This document shows positions 48,749 through 59,530 of a stretch of 64,000 nt of DNA, one piece after another. The DNA comes from Epiperipatus broadwayi. Lineage: Eukaryota > Onychophora > Udeonychophora > Euonychophora > Peripatidae. The DNA lies in the NCBI GenBank assembly GCA_028023455.1, contig JAQFVV010006309.1:762511-826510 (forward strand), given 5' to 3'. The position numbers were made by a program, and so were the translations under genes. Position 1 is the stretch's first letter. Every line of letters begins with the position of its first letter. The notes beneath the pieces were generated by a model. It saw only the letters and a program-made list of their open reading frames with translations. It made no database searches and was not told where the DNA came from.

Positions 48749-49167
48749 TACAATTAATCCCTATATAACACTGTTGATAGGTTCCTAAAAAATGCTGTGT
48801 TACATGAATTTGTGTTATATGAAATAAAGAACTAGTATAAAAAACAGTTTCCAAAGTTAAAAAAGAACTACACTATTTGCATTTTAAACAATAATTGATC
48901 AAAAGCATTACATATTGAAATTACAGTTTTCTTTAACATCCCTACTAATCATCATTAAATGAGCACTTTCATGCATGCTTGAATGACAAATACCGACAAA
49001 AATGGTATTTCCTCTTAAAAACTCTATGTCCCTTGTTATATGGGGATTTCCCTAATTGTCAAAATTTGTATGAATGTTGTGTTATAAGGGTAATTTCTCC
49101 AACTTTCGAACCATGTTAGAATGAAACAGTGTTATTGGAATGCTGTGTTATAGAGTGTTTTCCTGTA
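48749..49167. mobile_element. TIR-bearing DNA transposon derivative (mariner/pogo-like MITE)
   Basis: The left end CCCTATATAACACTGTTG and the right-end complement ACACTCTATAACACAGC are imperfect terminal inverted repeats just inside TA dinucleotides (48749-48750 and 49166-49167). Internal GATAGGTTCCT recurs, in its complementary form, in the 54.1-kb element. It is 415 bases with no transposase. Confidence 0.55.
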
Positions 49168-49460
49168 TATATAATAAATATAAAATATTATTTTATTATT
49201 TTACAATAATGGAGTATACCTTATTTCTAATTACAATAATAAATTTTATGTGAAAAAATAATTATGTATTAGTTTGAAATATATATCATTTCTGGAACTT
49301 GCATCTGACTAAAATTACATTAATGATAGGTGAAATTTTAACTCTGGTATGTGAAAGTATAGTCACCTATTATATGAAATCTTATTATATTTATGCATCA
49401 TTGATTTTAACAAGTTCAAATGTTATATTGATTTTTATAATAATAGTGTTTTATTTTTCA

Positions 49461-49730
49461 AGATGAACATTATAATAGCTGGAATACACAGGCTTATATA
49501 TACCTGTGTCTATATATGTAATAGACAGGGTATGAGCACAGACTTTTACATGACCCACCACTCTCCACACTATCTCATAACACTGATACACCTGAATACA
49601 CATATGTCGAAAAGATAAGCATGAAATATGTATATTGGTGATTATTTATCTTTTCGACATATGTGTATTCAGGTGTATCAGTGTTATGAGATAGTGTGGA
49701 GAGTGGTGGGTCATGTAAAAGATGAACATT
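49461..49730 (-). mobile_element. FB1 foldback element, short version, 11-bp TSD
   Basis: AGATGAACATT lies at 49461-49471 and 49720-49730. The 248-base body has the FB1 3' end (TCTATATATGTAATAGACAG complement, CAGGC hairpin) on the left. The truncated end is at TCATGTAAAAG on the right. ATACACATATGTCGAAAAG faces its mirror near 49640. The loop has been shortened so that the hammerhead's CTGATGA half is gone and only ATGAAATATGTATATTGGTG remains. Confidence 0.88.
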
Positions 49731-49838
49731 GTAAAAAATAATAACAATTCAAGTGAAAAGAAAAAAAAAACATTTTTTTAAATTTATGGAATTTTATTAA
49801 TGAATATAAGAATAATTCCAGTCTATCAATTAACCAAG

Positions 49839-50999
49839 CTAATAAAGGGTTAAGTTTAAAGTCGTTTTTATTAAAAATGTTAAAAACTTAGTTGCGTAAG
49901 TAATTAGTGATCCTATCATTGCGTAAAACTTTTCTATAACTGCTTTATCACAAACAAATTGTTTAATAATAAATGTACCCGGCACTATAAGGGTTGTGAA
50001 TATGATTGGTCGAATTAGCCTGAAACGAAAAACAACAACATATCATTTATTCACTTTTTACTTTAAATTGGTATTCTAAGAGTTCAACTTATATATATTT
50101 ATTTTTGTCACGATGACGAAATATTTTCTGTTTGTTATATCCATTGATTTTTATTTTTTTTAAGCTTTCATTTCTAAAAATAGAAAACAATCCTTTTTTT
50201 TTTAAAAAAAAAAATGTAACTTTTCAATCTGTAAAAGTGCTAGCTTTTTATAACATTATTTTATTATACACTTTGATATTAACTAATAGATAAATATTAA
50301 AGTTGCCACAAAAAGAAACAATTTGGCTGAAAGAAAACGACAACTCAATCTTACTAATCAAAAATATCTCATGCAGATTTTTTTTTTGTAGCAAATTTGA
50401 CTTCTTTCAAACTTCGTGTTCTGCTTGGTAGCAAAGAGCTTTTTTTTTTTAAAATCTATATTTTAAATTTATACTAAAACCTATAATTATTATTATTTTG
50501 CAAGAAAAAGTATATATATAGGAATTTCAATTAATATACATTTCAGAAATCGTTAAAAAGCAAGTTTTTTTTTTTGCAATGTAGGTTAGGTTGAATGTAA
50601 AATTCAATAACTTCTATAATCTCAACAAAATTAGTTGTAAGTTTTCAAGTAAACCAAAATGGCTGCCCATATTTTTGATAAATGTATAGTGTCGAAGGCC
50701 TGTAATCTAATGAATATGGGGTAGTTGTTAAACTAAAACCAAATTAATAAATAAATTGTGAAATTTAAAAAAAAGAAATAAATTGTGATAAATTTCATTA
50801 AGAAGCTTTAATTCAATTTTTTTTATTACTTATATTACAGCAACGCTCTTAACACTGTCGTATTTTGGTTCAATTCAGCATATTTTCTTTTTGTCAGCAG
50901 TTGTTTTGGTAAATTGTCATAAGGACTTTCCAGCTCCAGAAAGAGACGCAACGGACTATTTCCAAAGATACAGGATCCTGCTCTCCCGAAAAGTGTGCG
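49839..50999 (-). CDS. Candidate two-exon gene fragment, unknown product
   Basis: On the minus strand an open segment at 50999-50839 (53 codons plus two bases) reads RTLFGRAGSCIFGNSPLRL, then FLELESPYDNLPKQLL, then TKRKYAELNQNTTVLRALL. It meets a GT donor at 50838-50837. About 0.8 kb downstream, a strong acceptor (TTTTTCGTTTCAG) opens 50019-49839: one base, then LIRPIIFTTLIVPGTF and IIKQFVCDKAVIEKFYAMIG, continuing to a stop at 49839. Two bases plus one base complete a Leu codon, so the phases agree. The first part is globular and charged; the second is hydrophobic, possibly membrane-spanning. GC3 is lower than in the competing frame. No 5' acceptor or start codon is clear, and an inverted repeat flanks the first exon. 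I do not recognise the family. A weak resemblance of LIRPIIFT to the PARL rhomboid N-terminal region may be chance. Confidence 0.4.
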
Positions 51000-51310
51000 T
51001 TAATGGTCACAATATGATTGCACGTCGCCAACATGCATAAAGTATAAATATTGAATAAATAAAAAAGTATAAATATTGTATATATTTTTTATTTTTCTGT
51101 TAATAAATTAATCCAAAAAGAAAATAAGATTTATATATTGTGATTAATTTTTCCACAATGATGCCTTAAAATAATAGTAATAAAAAATAATATTTAAATA
51201 TTAAATACGTTTCCAGGCACTTATTGTATAAATATTTTTGCCATCCCCCCTCGAAATTGTACATTTATCAAAAAATATAGGCTACTTCATGGTTTACTTG
51301 AAAACTCCAA
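50636..51310. repeat. Inverted repeat flanking the candidate exon
   Basis: TTTTCAAGTAAACCAAAATG at 50642 and TGATAAATGTATAGTGTCG at 50677 are mirrored by GTACATTTATCAAAAAATAT at 51259 and ATGGTTTACTTGAAAACTCC at 51289. Arms are about 58 bases and about 80% alike, with about 560 bases between them. This could mark a transposon, which would change the reading of the open frames. Confidence 0.6.
50841..51040 (+). CDS. Competing plus-strand open frame (alternative to the minus gene)
   Basis: A good plus acceptor (ATTTTTTTTATTACTTATATTACAG-like tract, AG at 50839-50840) is followed by two bases and 65 open codons ending in TAA at 51038-51040. The frame starts TLLTLSYFGSIQHIFF, contains LSAVVLVNCHKDFPAPERD and ends NMIARRQHA. 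AATAAA follows at about 51053. The hydrophobic start could be a signal peptide. Only one strand can be coding here. I rate the minus strand higher because it has two phase-matched exons. Confidence 0.25.
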
Positions 51311-51319
51311 GTAGTCACT

Positions 51320-51919
51320 TAAAATTTTCATCGTTGAAAAACTAAATTGTTTTGCTACGAATTAATATTAACTTAGTAATAGTTGTATCCCCTATGCAGT
51401 TGTAGGTTGACTGACTTAAGAGTTGAAGATTTTTGGTTTAAAACTCAAATTGTCATTTCTCATGCTGAAACATCATATGAGTTCTTGAACCATTAAATTA
51501 TTACTTTTTACTTAAACTTTATTCATCATTTGTTTTCTTATTTTTTTGTCTTTCTTGATTTGTAATTTTGAACTTTTATGATGAGTTTTTCCTAAAAAAA
51601 AAATAACAAGTGAAAATGAAAAAAGAATTAACGCATTTTATTCATTAATATTCTAAATTATATTTTAATTGATTATGCACTGTTTACATAAATGTCATTA
51701 AAAAGCTGTCACAAGAAAGTGTAAAAAAAAAAGCAGAAAGATAAACTTTAATTACTAAATTTCATTAAAAAAACTGACAATTTTATTAGAAATAAAAAAA
51801 AAATAGACAATTTTTTTTTTACTTTATTATGTTGTATTAATATAAAAGTACATGTTTAATATTTCAGTAGATATTAAAATTAATTCTTTTGTTGTTCTCT
51901 AATAATACTTGTAATGCCT
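51320..51919. other. AT-rich spacer, A/T homopolymers
   Basis: A weak tRNA-like pair (TTGACTGACTTAAGAG and TGGTTTAAAACTC) at about 51410-51455 may be an old SINE. Nothing else. Confidence 0.35.
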
Positions 51920-52045
51920 TATATGGTATAAGACAGTGGTAGAATGATGGAAATTCTAGATTGAATCTTGATCTTCTGAGTACTTGAGAGTCAAATAATC
52001 TCTGGGACATTAACCATTCAAGTATTTATTTAATAATAATAAAAA
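51920..52045 (+). repeat. Possible SINE relic
   Basis: A-box-like GGTATAAGACAGTGGTAG and B-box-like TAGATTGAATCTTG precede a tail of TAATAATAATAAAAAA. The spacing fits a tRNA-derived SINE; no second copy in the window is close enough to confirm it. Confidence 0.35.
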
Positions 52046-52249
52046 AGAAGCTAATTGGTAAGTTTTATATTTTTAAATTATGAAGTTGAGACAATGTTAT
52101 AAAAATAAATGTTTAATAAAATTAAAATGTATATCTAGTAGATATTAAATTAATTATTGCTATTATTTAATATCTATACTATATTTAATATTTGTTTTTA
52201 ACACTACATCCTGCATTTAAATTTCATCAATATAACACATATTTTTCAG

Positions 52250-52470
52250 TCAACATCACATGATCACCATTCTTTATGCTTACACAAGCTGTTTACACAG
52301 AGGCAAAATTCTCTAAACAGTAGCATCTCTAGTCAGGGGATATTGAGTGACTAGGCACTAGATGGAGATTTTATGTGCAAGCCTTTCTGCATCCACTGAT
52401 TACTCTGGCTTGCATTCAGTTGGACTACTGTATGGAGAGTTTTGCCTCTGTGTAAACCATTCATCAGCTG
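52250..52470 (+). mobile_element. FB2 foldback element
   Basis: It starts ACATCACATGATCACC and has the arms CAGAGGCAAAATTCTC (52297) and GAGAGTTTTGCCTCTG (52436). The centre keeps GGGGATATTGAGTGACTAGG and ATTTTATGTGCAAGCC; the hammerhead half upstream is lost. No clear target duplication. Short ORFs on both strands are by-products. Confidence 0.8.
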
Positions 52471-53709
52471 AGGTTTTCACATTATCCTCTCTTACTATCC
52501 ATCTATTCATAAACAATTTTTGCTCATTAGATAAACTAGAGATATCAAATACCTGAATATCTAAGCTATTATGACAGCTACTCTCATGCAAGGTAGGGAC
52601 CAGGTTTATCCATTTTTGATTCCATCTGGAAGTTCCAAAACAAAATTTTGAATTAAAGATATAAGGATATTATTATATAGCCATATATTTATAGATTAAT
52701 CTAAAAATCTTTTTAATTTGAAAAAGTTCTTAATTCAGGTAAGCATAGAAGCCAAATCTTCTAGATTAATAGTATTCAATCTATAATATACATTATCATC
52801 ATTTTCAACCATCATTATTATACTGCAAGATCAATATTTCTTCAAGTTTAATCCAATTGCTTCAATCATTAGTCTCTTTTCTGCAGAATACTAAAAAAAT
52901 TTTCTATGTCATTCTTTATCTCACATGCAGCCTCTTTCTTGGTCTTTTACAATCTCTTATAATATTTTCTAGCAGTATGTCAGCTCCAGCTCTGTTTCAG
53001 TCTCTTAATTCTTTCAATGATAATAGTAATATCTATTTATTCTCACACCCATATATTTTACTTTCAATCTCTTCTTTTTACTTGTGATATATATATATGT
53101 ACACTTCAATGAATGGTATGAAGTCTCTGTACTGCTTTTCTATTAAGTGTTATTTTTATCAAAAGCATTCCATCCATAGTGAATATTATCAAAGTGTGAC
53201 TTATTTTATGTACTGCAACAGTTTTAATTAGTAATGCTAAAAGTTGAAGTTCGTTATTTGATCTATTGTTTTACAAATAATTATATTTATTGAGTTATTG
53301 ATAGTCCTTAAGTTTATTGTATTTTTAAAATTATAAAAGTGGACCCAATAGTTTATCATTAATAATAAGTTGCGAACATTTTAATGTACATATTTTTCTA
53401 CACACACACACATATAAGTATTTCAAGTTCTCAAATTAGAAAAAAAATCAGGTTCTTGTTTATTTTGAAAACAATGCATATTCCATTATTAAGAGTTTAT
53501 ACATTATTATATTATTTGTGACAATATTTTTTTTATCTTATGATCTTCTGACATCTGGTTTCTTAAAATATACTTATTGCAGACAAAAGTGATCAACCAA
53601 AATTTCTGAGACAGAGAATCAACTCTACAATTTTCTGAGAAATCATCATCAATTAAAAATTGGCATGGGAAATATCAAGATTCACATATGTTTCTGTGTT
53701 AAACCATTA
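52471..53709. other. AT-rich spacer
   Basis: A 76-codon ORF at 52857-53087 is L/S/F-rich without motif. A short (CA)n lies near 53401-53412. Confidence 0.4.
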
Positions 53710-53905
53710 AAATATCACGTGATCATTATTTCTTATACTTACGCAAGCTGTTAAACTGGTAGCAATTCTCTCTGTATAGCAGTGCCACCCAGTGCAAGCC
53801 ATAGTAATCAATGAATCAAATCTTAGGGATTTTGATGCACAAACCTTTTAGCATCCATTGATAACTATGGCTTGCACTGCTTACACTAATGTTTGTTGGA
53901 GCTTA
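53710..53905 (+). mobile_element. FB2 foldback element, shortened
   Basis: It begins ATATCACGTGATCATT, then TTACGCAAGCTGTTAA. The arms are CAGTGCAAGCCATAGT (53789) and ACTATGGCTTGCACTG (53864). The centre keeps ATTTTGATGCACAAACC but lacks the ribozyme block. Confidence 0.75.
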
Positions 53906-54092
53906 TTAAAATGTCATTGACTGCATGCTCTGGTACAGTTGTAGAGTGGCAGATATGAAGTTCAAAGTCCATGAATTGTGATCCAGCTTATCATTTCTAT
54001 TGCTTGAAAATCTTACAAATTTCTGAGCTATTAAAGATTTGCTTATTTATTATTAAAAATAATTAATTGTCTATCGCTATTAATATTTTTAA

Positions 54093-54963
54093 TACACCTG
54101 GGTCTCTTTTTACGTGGACTTATTTAACATGATTTTGAAGTTATGCGATTCGTGTTTCACCAGAAGTCGATTTCCGATAATGCGCTATTACTTTAAATAA
54201 TAAATTTCACGCACTTACGTTATATTGAAAGTAATAGCACATTATTGGAATTCGACTTTCATCTTAGTAATTTTAATATTTTCAGTGCTTTATAATAGTA
54301 AGATTTTATGCAATAATGAAATTAAAATCATGATTTCCACATTTTATGTATACACATATTAAATTTTACAAGATTATAATATAAATTTGTTCAAACATTG
54401 TACGTGTTAATTTTGCATTTTAAATCACATTCTGTTTTAGCTTTTTAAAAAAGAATGTAATCAATTGTTATTTTCTTATTAATGACACTAATCATTAACG
54501 TGCTCTTAAATTCCAATGAGAGCTGAATGGTTGTATGTCTGGATATCACGAGCTTCGTAAACAATTAATAAAATCATCGTCTCAAAGATTAATTATGTTG
54601 TCACCAGAAAATCATAATAATTAAAATGTGTATAAAAAAATGTAAATTACTGTACTGTAAATTATGCATAAAAATATATTATTTTGAATAAAATTAAATA
54701 TTATAGTTAAAAAAAGTTTGTCTTGTATCAATTTTTTTCAAATTTGAAATTTTTTATTAGTCATATTTTATTTCCTTATTTTTTTTTTTTTTGCGTGAAT
54801 TTTAAAGTAATTTTACGTTGGTGCTTTGCTTTTACGTGAATTTTGAAAAATCACAGACCGCATCCCCCCTTTTTCGATGTAAGTTACGTCTATTTTTGCG
54901 CGATTTCGTTTGCGCGTGTTTTCTGAGGAACCTATCTATCGCGTAAAATGAGACCCAGGTGTA
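54093..54963. mobile_element. TIR DNA transposon derivative, 867 bp, TA target site
   Basis: CACCTGGGTCTCTTTTTACG begins just after TA at 54093-54094. Its near-perfect inverted copy ends just before TA at 54962-54963 (two or three mismatches in about 23). A nested inverted repeat (AGTCGATTTCCGATAATG facing TATTGGAATTCGACT, about 54163-54257) sits inside. The right part is the most CG-rich DNA of the window (GCGCGATTTCG, TTTGCGCGTG). TA duplication and TIR style suggest the Tc1/mariner-pogo group. No transposase ORF. The 80-codon ORF across the right end is incidental. Confidence 0.7.
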
Positions 54964-56012
54964 TATGATAATACTGTTAAGAGTGATACTTTTATTACTA
55001 TTAGTAGCGTCCAGTCTACGGTAGCCATAAAAGTGATTAAAATTAATATAATAAGAATCTTGAACCTCGAACATTTAAAATGTATAGTCTCTGTCTTAAA
55101 CTATTATTTCAGCATTTATAATTGAATTTTATCAGTGCTACACTTCTTCTAAGTTTAAGTATTATGTTATAGAAATGCTATATGTAGTATATGTAGTATT
55201 ATTTGTCAGTCTGACTTTACAATAGTAGCACCGTTTTTTATTTTCTGTTAAAGATATTCATCAAAGACTTTCATAAATCATTATATTCATTTTATTTTTT
55301 TGAGTAATGTAATAATTTGGATGGATAGTTGAAATCTTAAATGGAATCTTAAGATATTGTAAAGGATTTAAAAAGAGATCACATGTTAAATAAATGGATG
55401 AAATAAGGAATTTATTACTGTGAAATGGAAAAGCTATGTATTGACAAAACTGGATTGTATCAAAATAATTGAAAATGATGATGATGATATTTGGATTCAA
55501 TTACAATTAACATTAAAAAAACTAAAATTAAAAATAGGGAATTGATAAATTAAAAACTGATGTTGCAGAAAAGTTTTCAGAATTGTCAGATTAAAAAATA
55601 AGTATAAATAGTAATAGATAAAGTAGATTCAAATTAAAAAGTAGGAATTATTAAAAAAAAAAAAGAAGATGCTTCAGTAGGGATAGTGGTTATAAAAAAT
55701 AGAGACAAGAAGCCTTGAATTAATTAGTTAATGCTATGATGAATAAAATGTTAAAGAGGGGCAAAAACAAAAATGTAAACTTTATAAAAAAAAATAAAGT
55801 TATATATAGAAGTCCTAATAATAAATTGAAATGTAAATCAGTAAATTTAGAAAAGTGTGCTTAGAAGAGGAATTTAGAGAAATAAAGAAACTACAAAGAA
55901 AAGATAAGATTAATTTATTTTATAATAGTGTAAAATTGTTCCAATGGAAAAATGCAACATATTTATATATATATTAAGTGTAATAATTTTCAAGGCTAAA
56001 TGGCTTTATAAG
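54964..56012. other. Purine-rich, AT-rich spacer
   Basis: From about 55500 to 55950 the plus strand is strongly A/G-biased (repeated AAAAT, GAAATAAAG). No gene or shared repeat is seen. Confidence 0.4.
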
Positions 56013-56192
56013 TAACCATTAGAAACCAGGCAACACTTAGATATTCCCAATATAGATACTACTCAACAATCTCAAACTGTTATCAAGGCAACCTCCTTTT
56101 AACAATAAAAGGAGGTTGCCTTGATAACAGTTTGAGATTGTTGATTGTTATCTATATTGGGATTGTCTAAGTGTTGATTGGTTTCTAATGTT
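56013..56192. repeat. Near-perfect palindrome (arms about 85 bp, 6-base loop)
   Basis: GGCAACCTCCTTTT, ending at 56100, faces AAAAGGAGGTTGCC from 56107, around AACAAT. Pairing extends through CAATCTCAAACTGTTATC to TTAGAAACC/GGTTTCTAA ends. One small indel lies in the arms. It could form a cruciform. Confidence 0.85.
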
Positions 56193-57429
56193 ATATATAT
56201 ATTATTAAAGTTTGTTTACTATTATTATTATAATTGATTATAAAATCTAAATAAATATTGTTGCTTTACTATTTATTGTTTTAGAAATTGAGATGGTTGC
56301 GTAACTGACAGATCTAAGTGGGCCTCATTCTGAGAGCATAGTGAGGTAATGTGAGATAAAGGAGCCTCTATGCATATGAGAGAGAAAAATTTTCTTATTT
56401 ATTTATTATATTTTTATGAATATTGTGCATTGTTTAAAATGTCTATTGATTATTGATATGTTGTAATATATCAAAAATGCAAATAGATGAGTAGGTAGAC
56501 AGGATTAATATGAACTTGAATATGAGAGGACAGAAAAGATAGTTATTTCCTTATTCTGAGTCCAAACATGAATGCAGATGTAGGTTGAAAGTTTTTTAGT
56601 ATGATTAGGAGTAAAATCTTATATTAAACTTCATAGTTCATACTAAGCATTCAGATAGAAGATTTACTTTGTCTTTTTGGGAGATCCTAGATAATCATTA
56701 TTATTACTATTTTTATACCATTTTTAAATTGTAAATAAACTCTTTTGGGTTAAGAAATATTACTTATCTTTTAAAAGTTCAGTAGGAAAGTTATTTTAAA
56801 ATTCTTTTGCTTTCATTTCTGCATTTCCGCCTATTAATTTCTTTGTCCAATACTTTATTTTTATTCAAAAATTATATTGTTTTAAACTTTTGTTCTCTAA
56901 CTTTTAAACAAAAGTTTTCTGAAATCCAGTTTTACTATTTAATTGCTTTAAAATTGTTTAAGTACAGTTATTGTGAAAACTTTTCTTTTTCTGCTAATAA
57001 AATCAGCTCAAGTAAATAGTTTATGTGGAATAGAATTTTTCCATTTTTTTTAGAAATTACATTTTACAATATTACTGGAGTCTTATGGTTATATCCAGGA
57101 TAGACATATATCAGGTTAGTATGGGCAATCTTAACTCTGTTTATTATTTATAACTTACTGAATTGTACTCAAGAAAGTGGTCAACGTCTCACGTACATAG
57201 AAACATCTTTACTTCTACAAAAGTTCATAATTGACCAACGTGGAGAATGGTGATGATTCTTCGGAGCTGGCTCTCAATACACACTACTTCAACATTCTTT
57301 ATAATCTAATAACTTACTAATGTAGTTTTTCATTAGTCTTTTTAAATCCACCATTTATAATCTCCAAAAGAGTCAGAAAACAGGATAATTAAATATTTTT
57401 CCATCATGATATAAAAAAAGATAATTTAA
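56193..57429. other. AT-rich spacer with a GC-richer patch
   Basis: At about 57170-57290 GC rises (AACGTGGAGAATGG, TTCTTCGGAGCTGG) but no long open frame or splice pair is convincing. The 70-codon ORF at 56807-57019 shows no motif. Confidence 0.4.
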
Positions 57430-57595
57430 TTACAAGCCTTGTGCATAAAATTCCTATCTAGTGCTTACTCATCCAATATCCCCAGACTAGTTTCTAGCTT
57501 GTGGCTTTCTTCAGAGAAGAGCCTTGGCATCCAATGATTACTCTGGTTTGCACTGAGTGGCACTACTGTATGGAGAGTTTTGTCAATCAATTTTG
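57430..57595 (-). mobile_element. FB2 element, rearranged copy
   Basis: The left part is the FB2 centre on the minus strand (TAGTGCTTACTCATCCAATA, CCCCAGACTAGTTTC). The right part is the FB2 end on the plus strand (GGCATCCAATGATTACTC, GCACTACTGTATGGAGAG). The two halves meet near 57535, as in the palindrome's centre-to-arm turn. Confidence 0.75.
57480..57519 (-). ncRNA. Hammerhead-like motif, FB2
   Basis: On the minus strand CTTCT, then CTGAAGA (57514-57508), GCCACAAGC, GAAA (57494-57491), self-complementary ACTAGT, C, and TGGGG (57484-57480). The core U7-G8 region reads AG instead of UG. Stem I pairs at four of five positions. It is likely inactive. Confidence 0.5.
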
Positions 57596-58133
57596 GATCA
57601 TATATTTGTCAGATTAAACCAGAATCAAAGTTATGAATAGTCTGTACTAAATATTTTTATTTCCTGCTTTTTGATTTATGTTAATTAAAATCAATTAATT
57701 AAAAATTTTCTTATTTCTTTAACTAAAAATATATTATAGAATTAATTAGAATCAAAGTATCTTATAAAAAAAAAAAAAAGAATCTTTCCAATAATATTTC
57801 ATGTTTATCAATACTAATTAGTCTTAATTAATAAAAAGTTTTGTACATAATCCAATTAAATATAGATAATAGAATTTTATAATTAATGTCTGTTATAAAT
57901 GAAAACAAGCTTGTTTTAGATTTATTTATCAAAATCAAAATTAAATAAAAACTTAAATACACCTTTTATATGTTTGATTTTAAATAATTTATTATACTTT
58001 TAAATATCAAAATTATTATTTAACCATTAATTTGTTATTCCAGACTATATATTTTAAATAAATATACATTTTGTTTTGTCTATTTTTTCTTTTCCTTTTC
58101 AACTTTATATGTATAATATTTAAATACAAGTAC
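57596..58133. other. AT-rich spacer
   Basis: I see nothing recognisable. Confidence 0.4.
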
Positions 58134-58355
58134 ATTATATATATTTTTAAGCTAAATGTAATTATAGGGGATTTGAACCCAGATTTTCAAACTTCCTTTT
58201 GTCATCCATTTTATCTATAAGATGCATATGATACCATACAAGTAAAATTTTATCTTTTTCATATGTATGTGGTCATGTGTATAAGTTGTATAAAATGGAG
58301 TGGACAACAAAAGAGTTTGAAAGTCTGGATTCAAATCCGCTATAATTATATATAT
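58134..58355. mobile_element. FB1-related foldback, ends only
   Basis: Both ends carry the tRNA T-arm-like block: GGGGATTTGAACCCAG (58168, complement strand) and CTGGATTCAAATCC (58325). The arms TCAAACTTCCTTTTGTC and GACAACAAAAGAGTTTGA mirror each other, and TACAAGTAAAATTTTATC precedes the FB1 motif ATCTTTTTCATATGTATG. The centre with the hammerhead is deleted. A possible 11-bp duplication (ATTATATATAT) is low complexity. Confidence 0.65.
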
Positions 58356-59199
58356 GGACACACACTATTATGTTGGTTTCCATAAGACATTTCTGTGTCA
58401 GTACTTACAATAAGAACACATACACACGCTTATTCTAATATAAAAAAAATCTTTCAGCACCTGATTCAAATTACTTTTACCCCATAACAAATTATCACAT
58501 TTAAAATATTAAACAAACATTTTTTTTTTTTAAAAAAAAAGAACTATTCCTTCTTTGAAAGTCCTCTGGATGTTTTTATTCTCTTCTAATTACTCTTAAT
58601 TATAAAAAGTTATCTTAGAAAGTTCTAGTTGAAATTTTTTTGTTTCTAACATTTCTCCTCTAAGAAAGTTTTAATTTTTTTTAAAAATTGTTTACTTTTC
58701 AATCAGTGTAACTGATGTTAAATATTTTATTTTAAAGAACAAACAGAAATAGTTTCTTTAGCTGCAAAGTTAATATTAGAAATATGTCATTATCAATGTG
58801 TGTATATATATATTCTATTTGCCAGCTAATTTCTTCCATCCGCTTCATGAAGATATCATGCATGAGCAATATTTATGCAACTGAAAGTTCATTTGTGCTT
58901 CTTTACATATATAAAGTAACTACATTTTGATATTCTGTCATTATAATTATTATTGTTAAAAAAAATTAAAACAGAGTTTAAATATGAAAAATTTAATCAG
59001 ATTTAATGTCCAAGTATACTTTTAATATTTTTGCATCATATTCATGGTTAGTCTTCTGAGAATATTAATTTTTTGCAGATTTGAATACTATTTGATTTTC
59101 GATTTATTATGTATTCATTTTGTGTAATGAACCATATCTCTTTTCACATAATTTTGCTCAGACAAATTTAATGTCTGATTCAGAATCCCTATAAATTTA
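58356..59199. other. AT-rich spacer
   Basis: Long A/T homopolymers around 58520-58545. No gene seen. Confidence 0.4.
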
Positions 59200-59530
59200 A
59201 ATAAACTTACTAACAACACAAAGGACAAAATTCTAACATGGGACCAGCCCAATGTAATTTATGCTGCAGCCAAAAGACTGCCCATATGTATATTATGGTG
59301 AGGCCATGACAAATCTTAGAACTAGAATGATCCAACATTTATTAATATATAAAAAATCTAAGATAAAGTCCAAAGCTGTTAATTCATTGGTCTTTCATAA
59401 TCATAAAAGAGAACATGGCCATAGTTATGATCTGAGAGTTGTTAAAATTATATGCATAGAAAGAAACAATTGCAAACATAAAATAAAAGAAGCATGGTTC
59501 ATAAAAAAAATGAATATGTGATGTGCCAAA
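59200..59530 (+). pseudogene. Isolated Penelope-like GIY-YIG endonuclease fragment
   Basis: An 86-codon frame (59261-59521) covers most of a PLE nuclease domain. DCPYVYYGEA gives the second half of the GIY-YIG motif with Ile replaced by Tyr. LRTRMIQHL carries the conserved Arg and His. FHNHKREHGHSYDL precedes VVKIICIERNN, and HKIKEAWFIKK holds the metal-binding Glu. It ends NM and a stop, about where the domain ends in the family. A stop (TAA at 59255-59257) lies just upstream in this frame, while CNLCC in another frame suggests a frameshift from the zinc-finger-like linker. No RT is attached within 1 kb. It is probably a 5'-truncated insertion, but the domain itself is uninterrupted. Confidence 0.75.

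Noticed and set aside
54832-55074. 80-codon minus ORF
   Set aside because: It crosses the end of the TIR element into flanking DNA and shows no domain.
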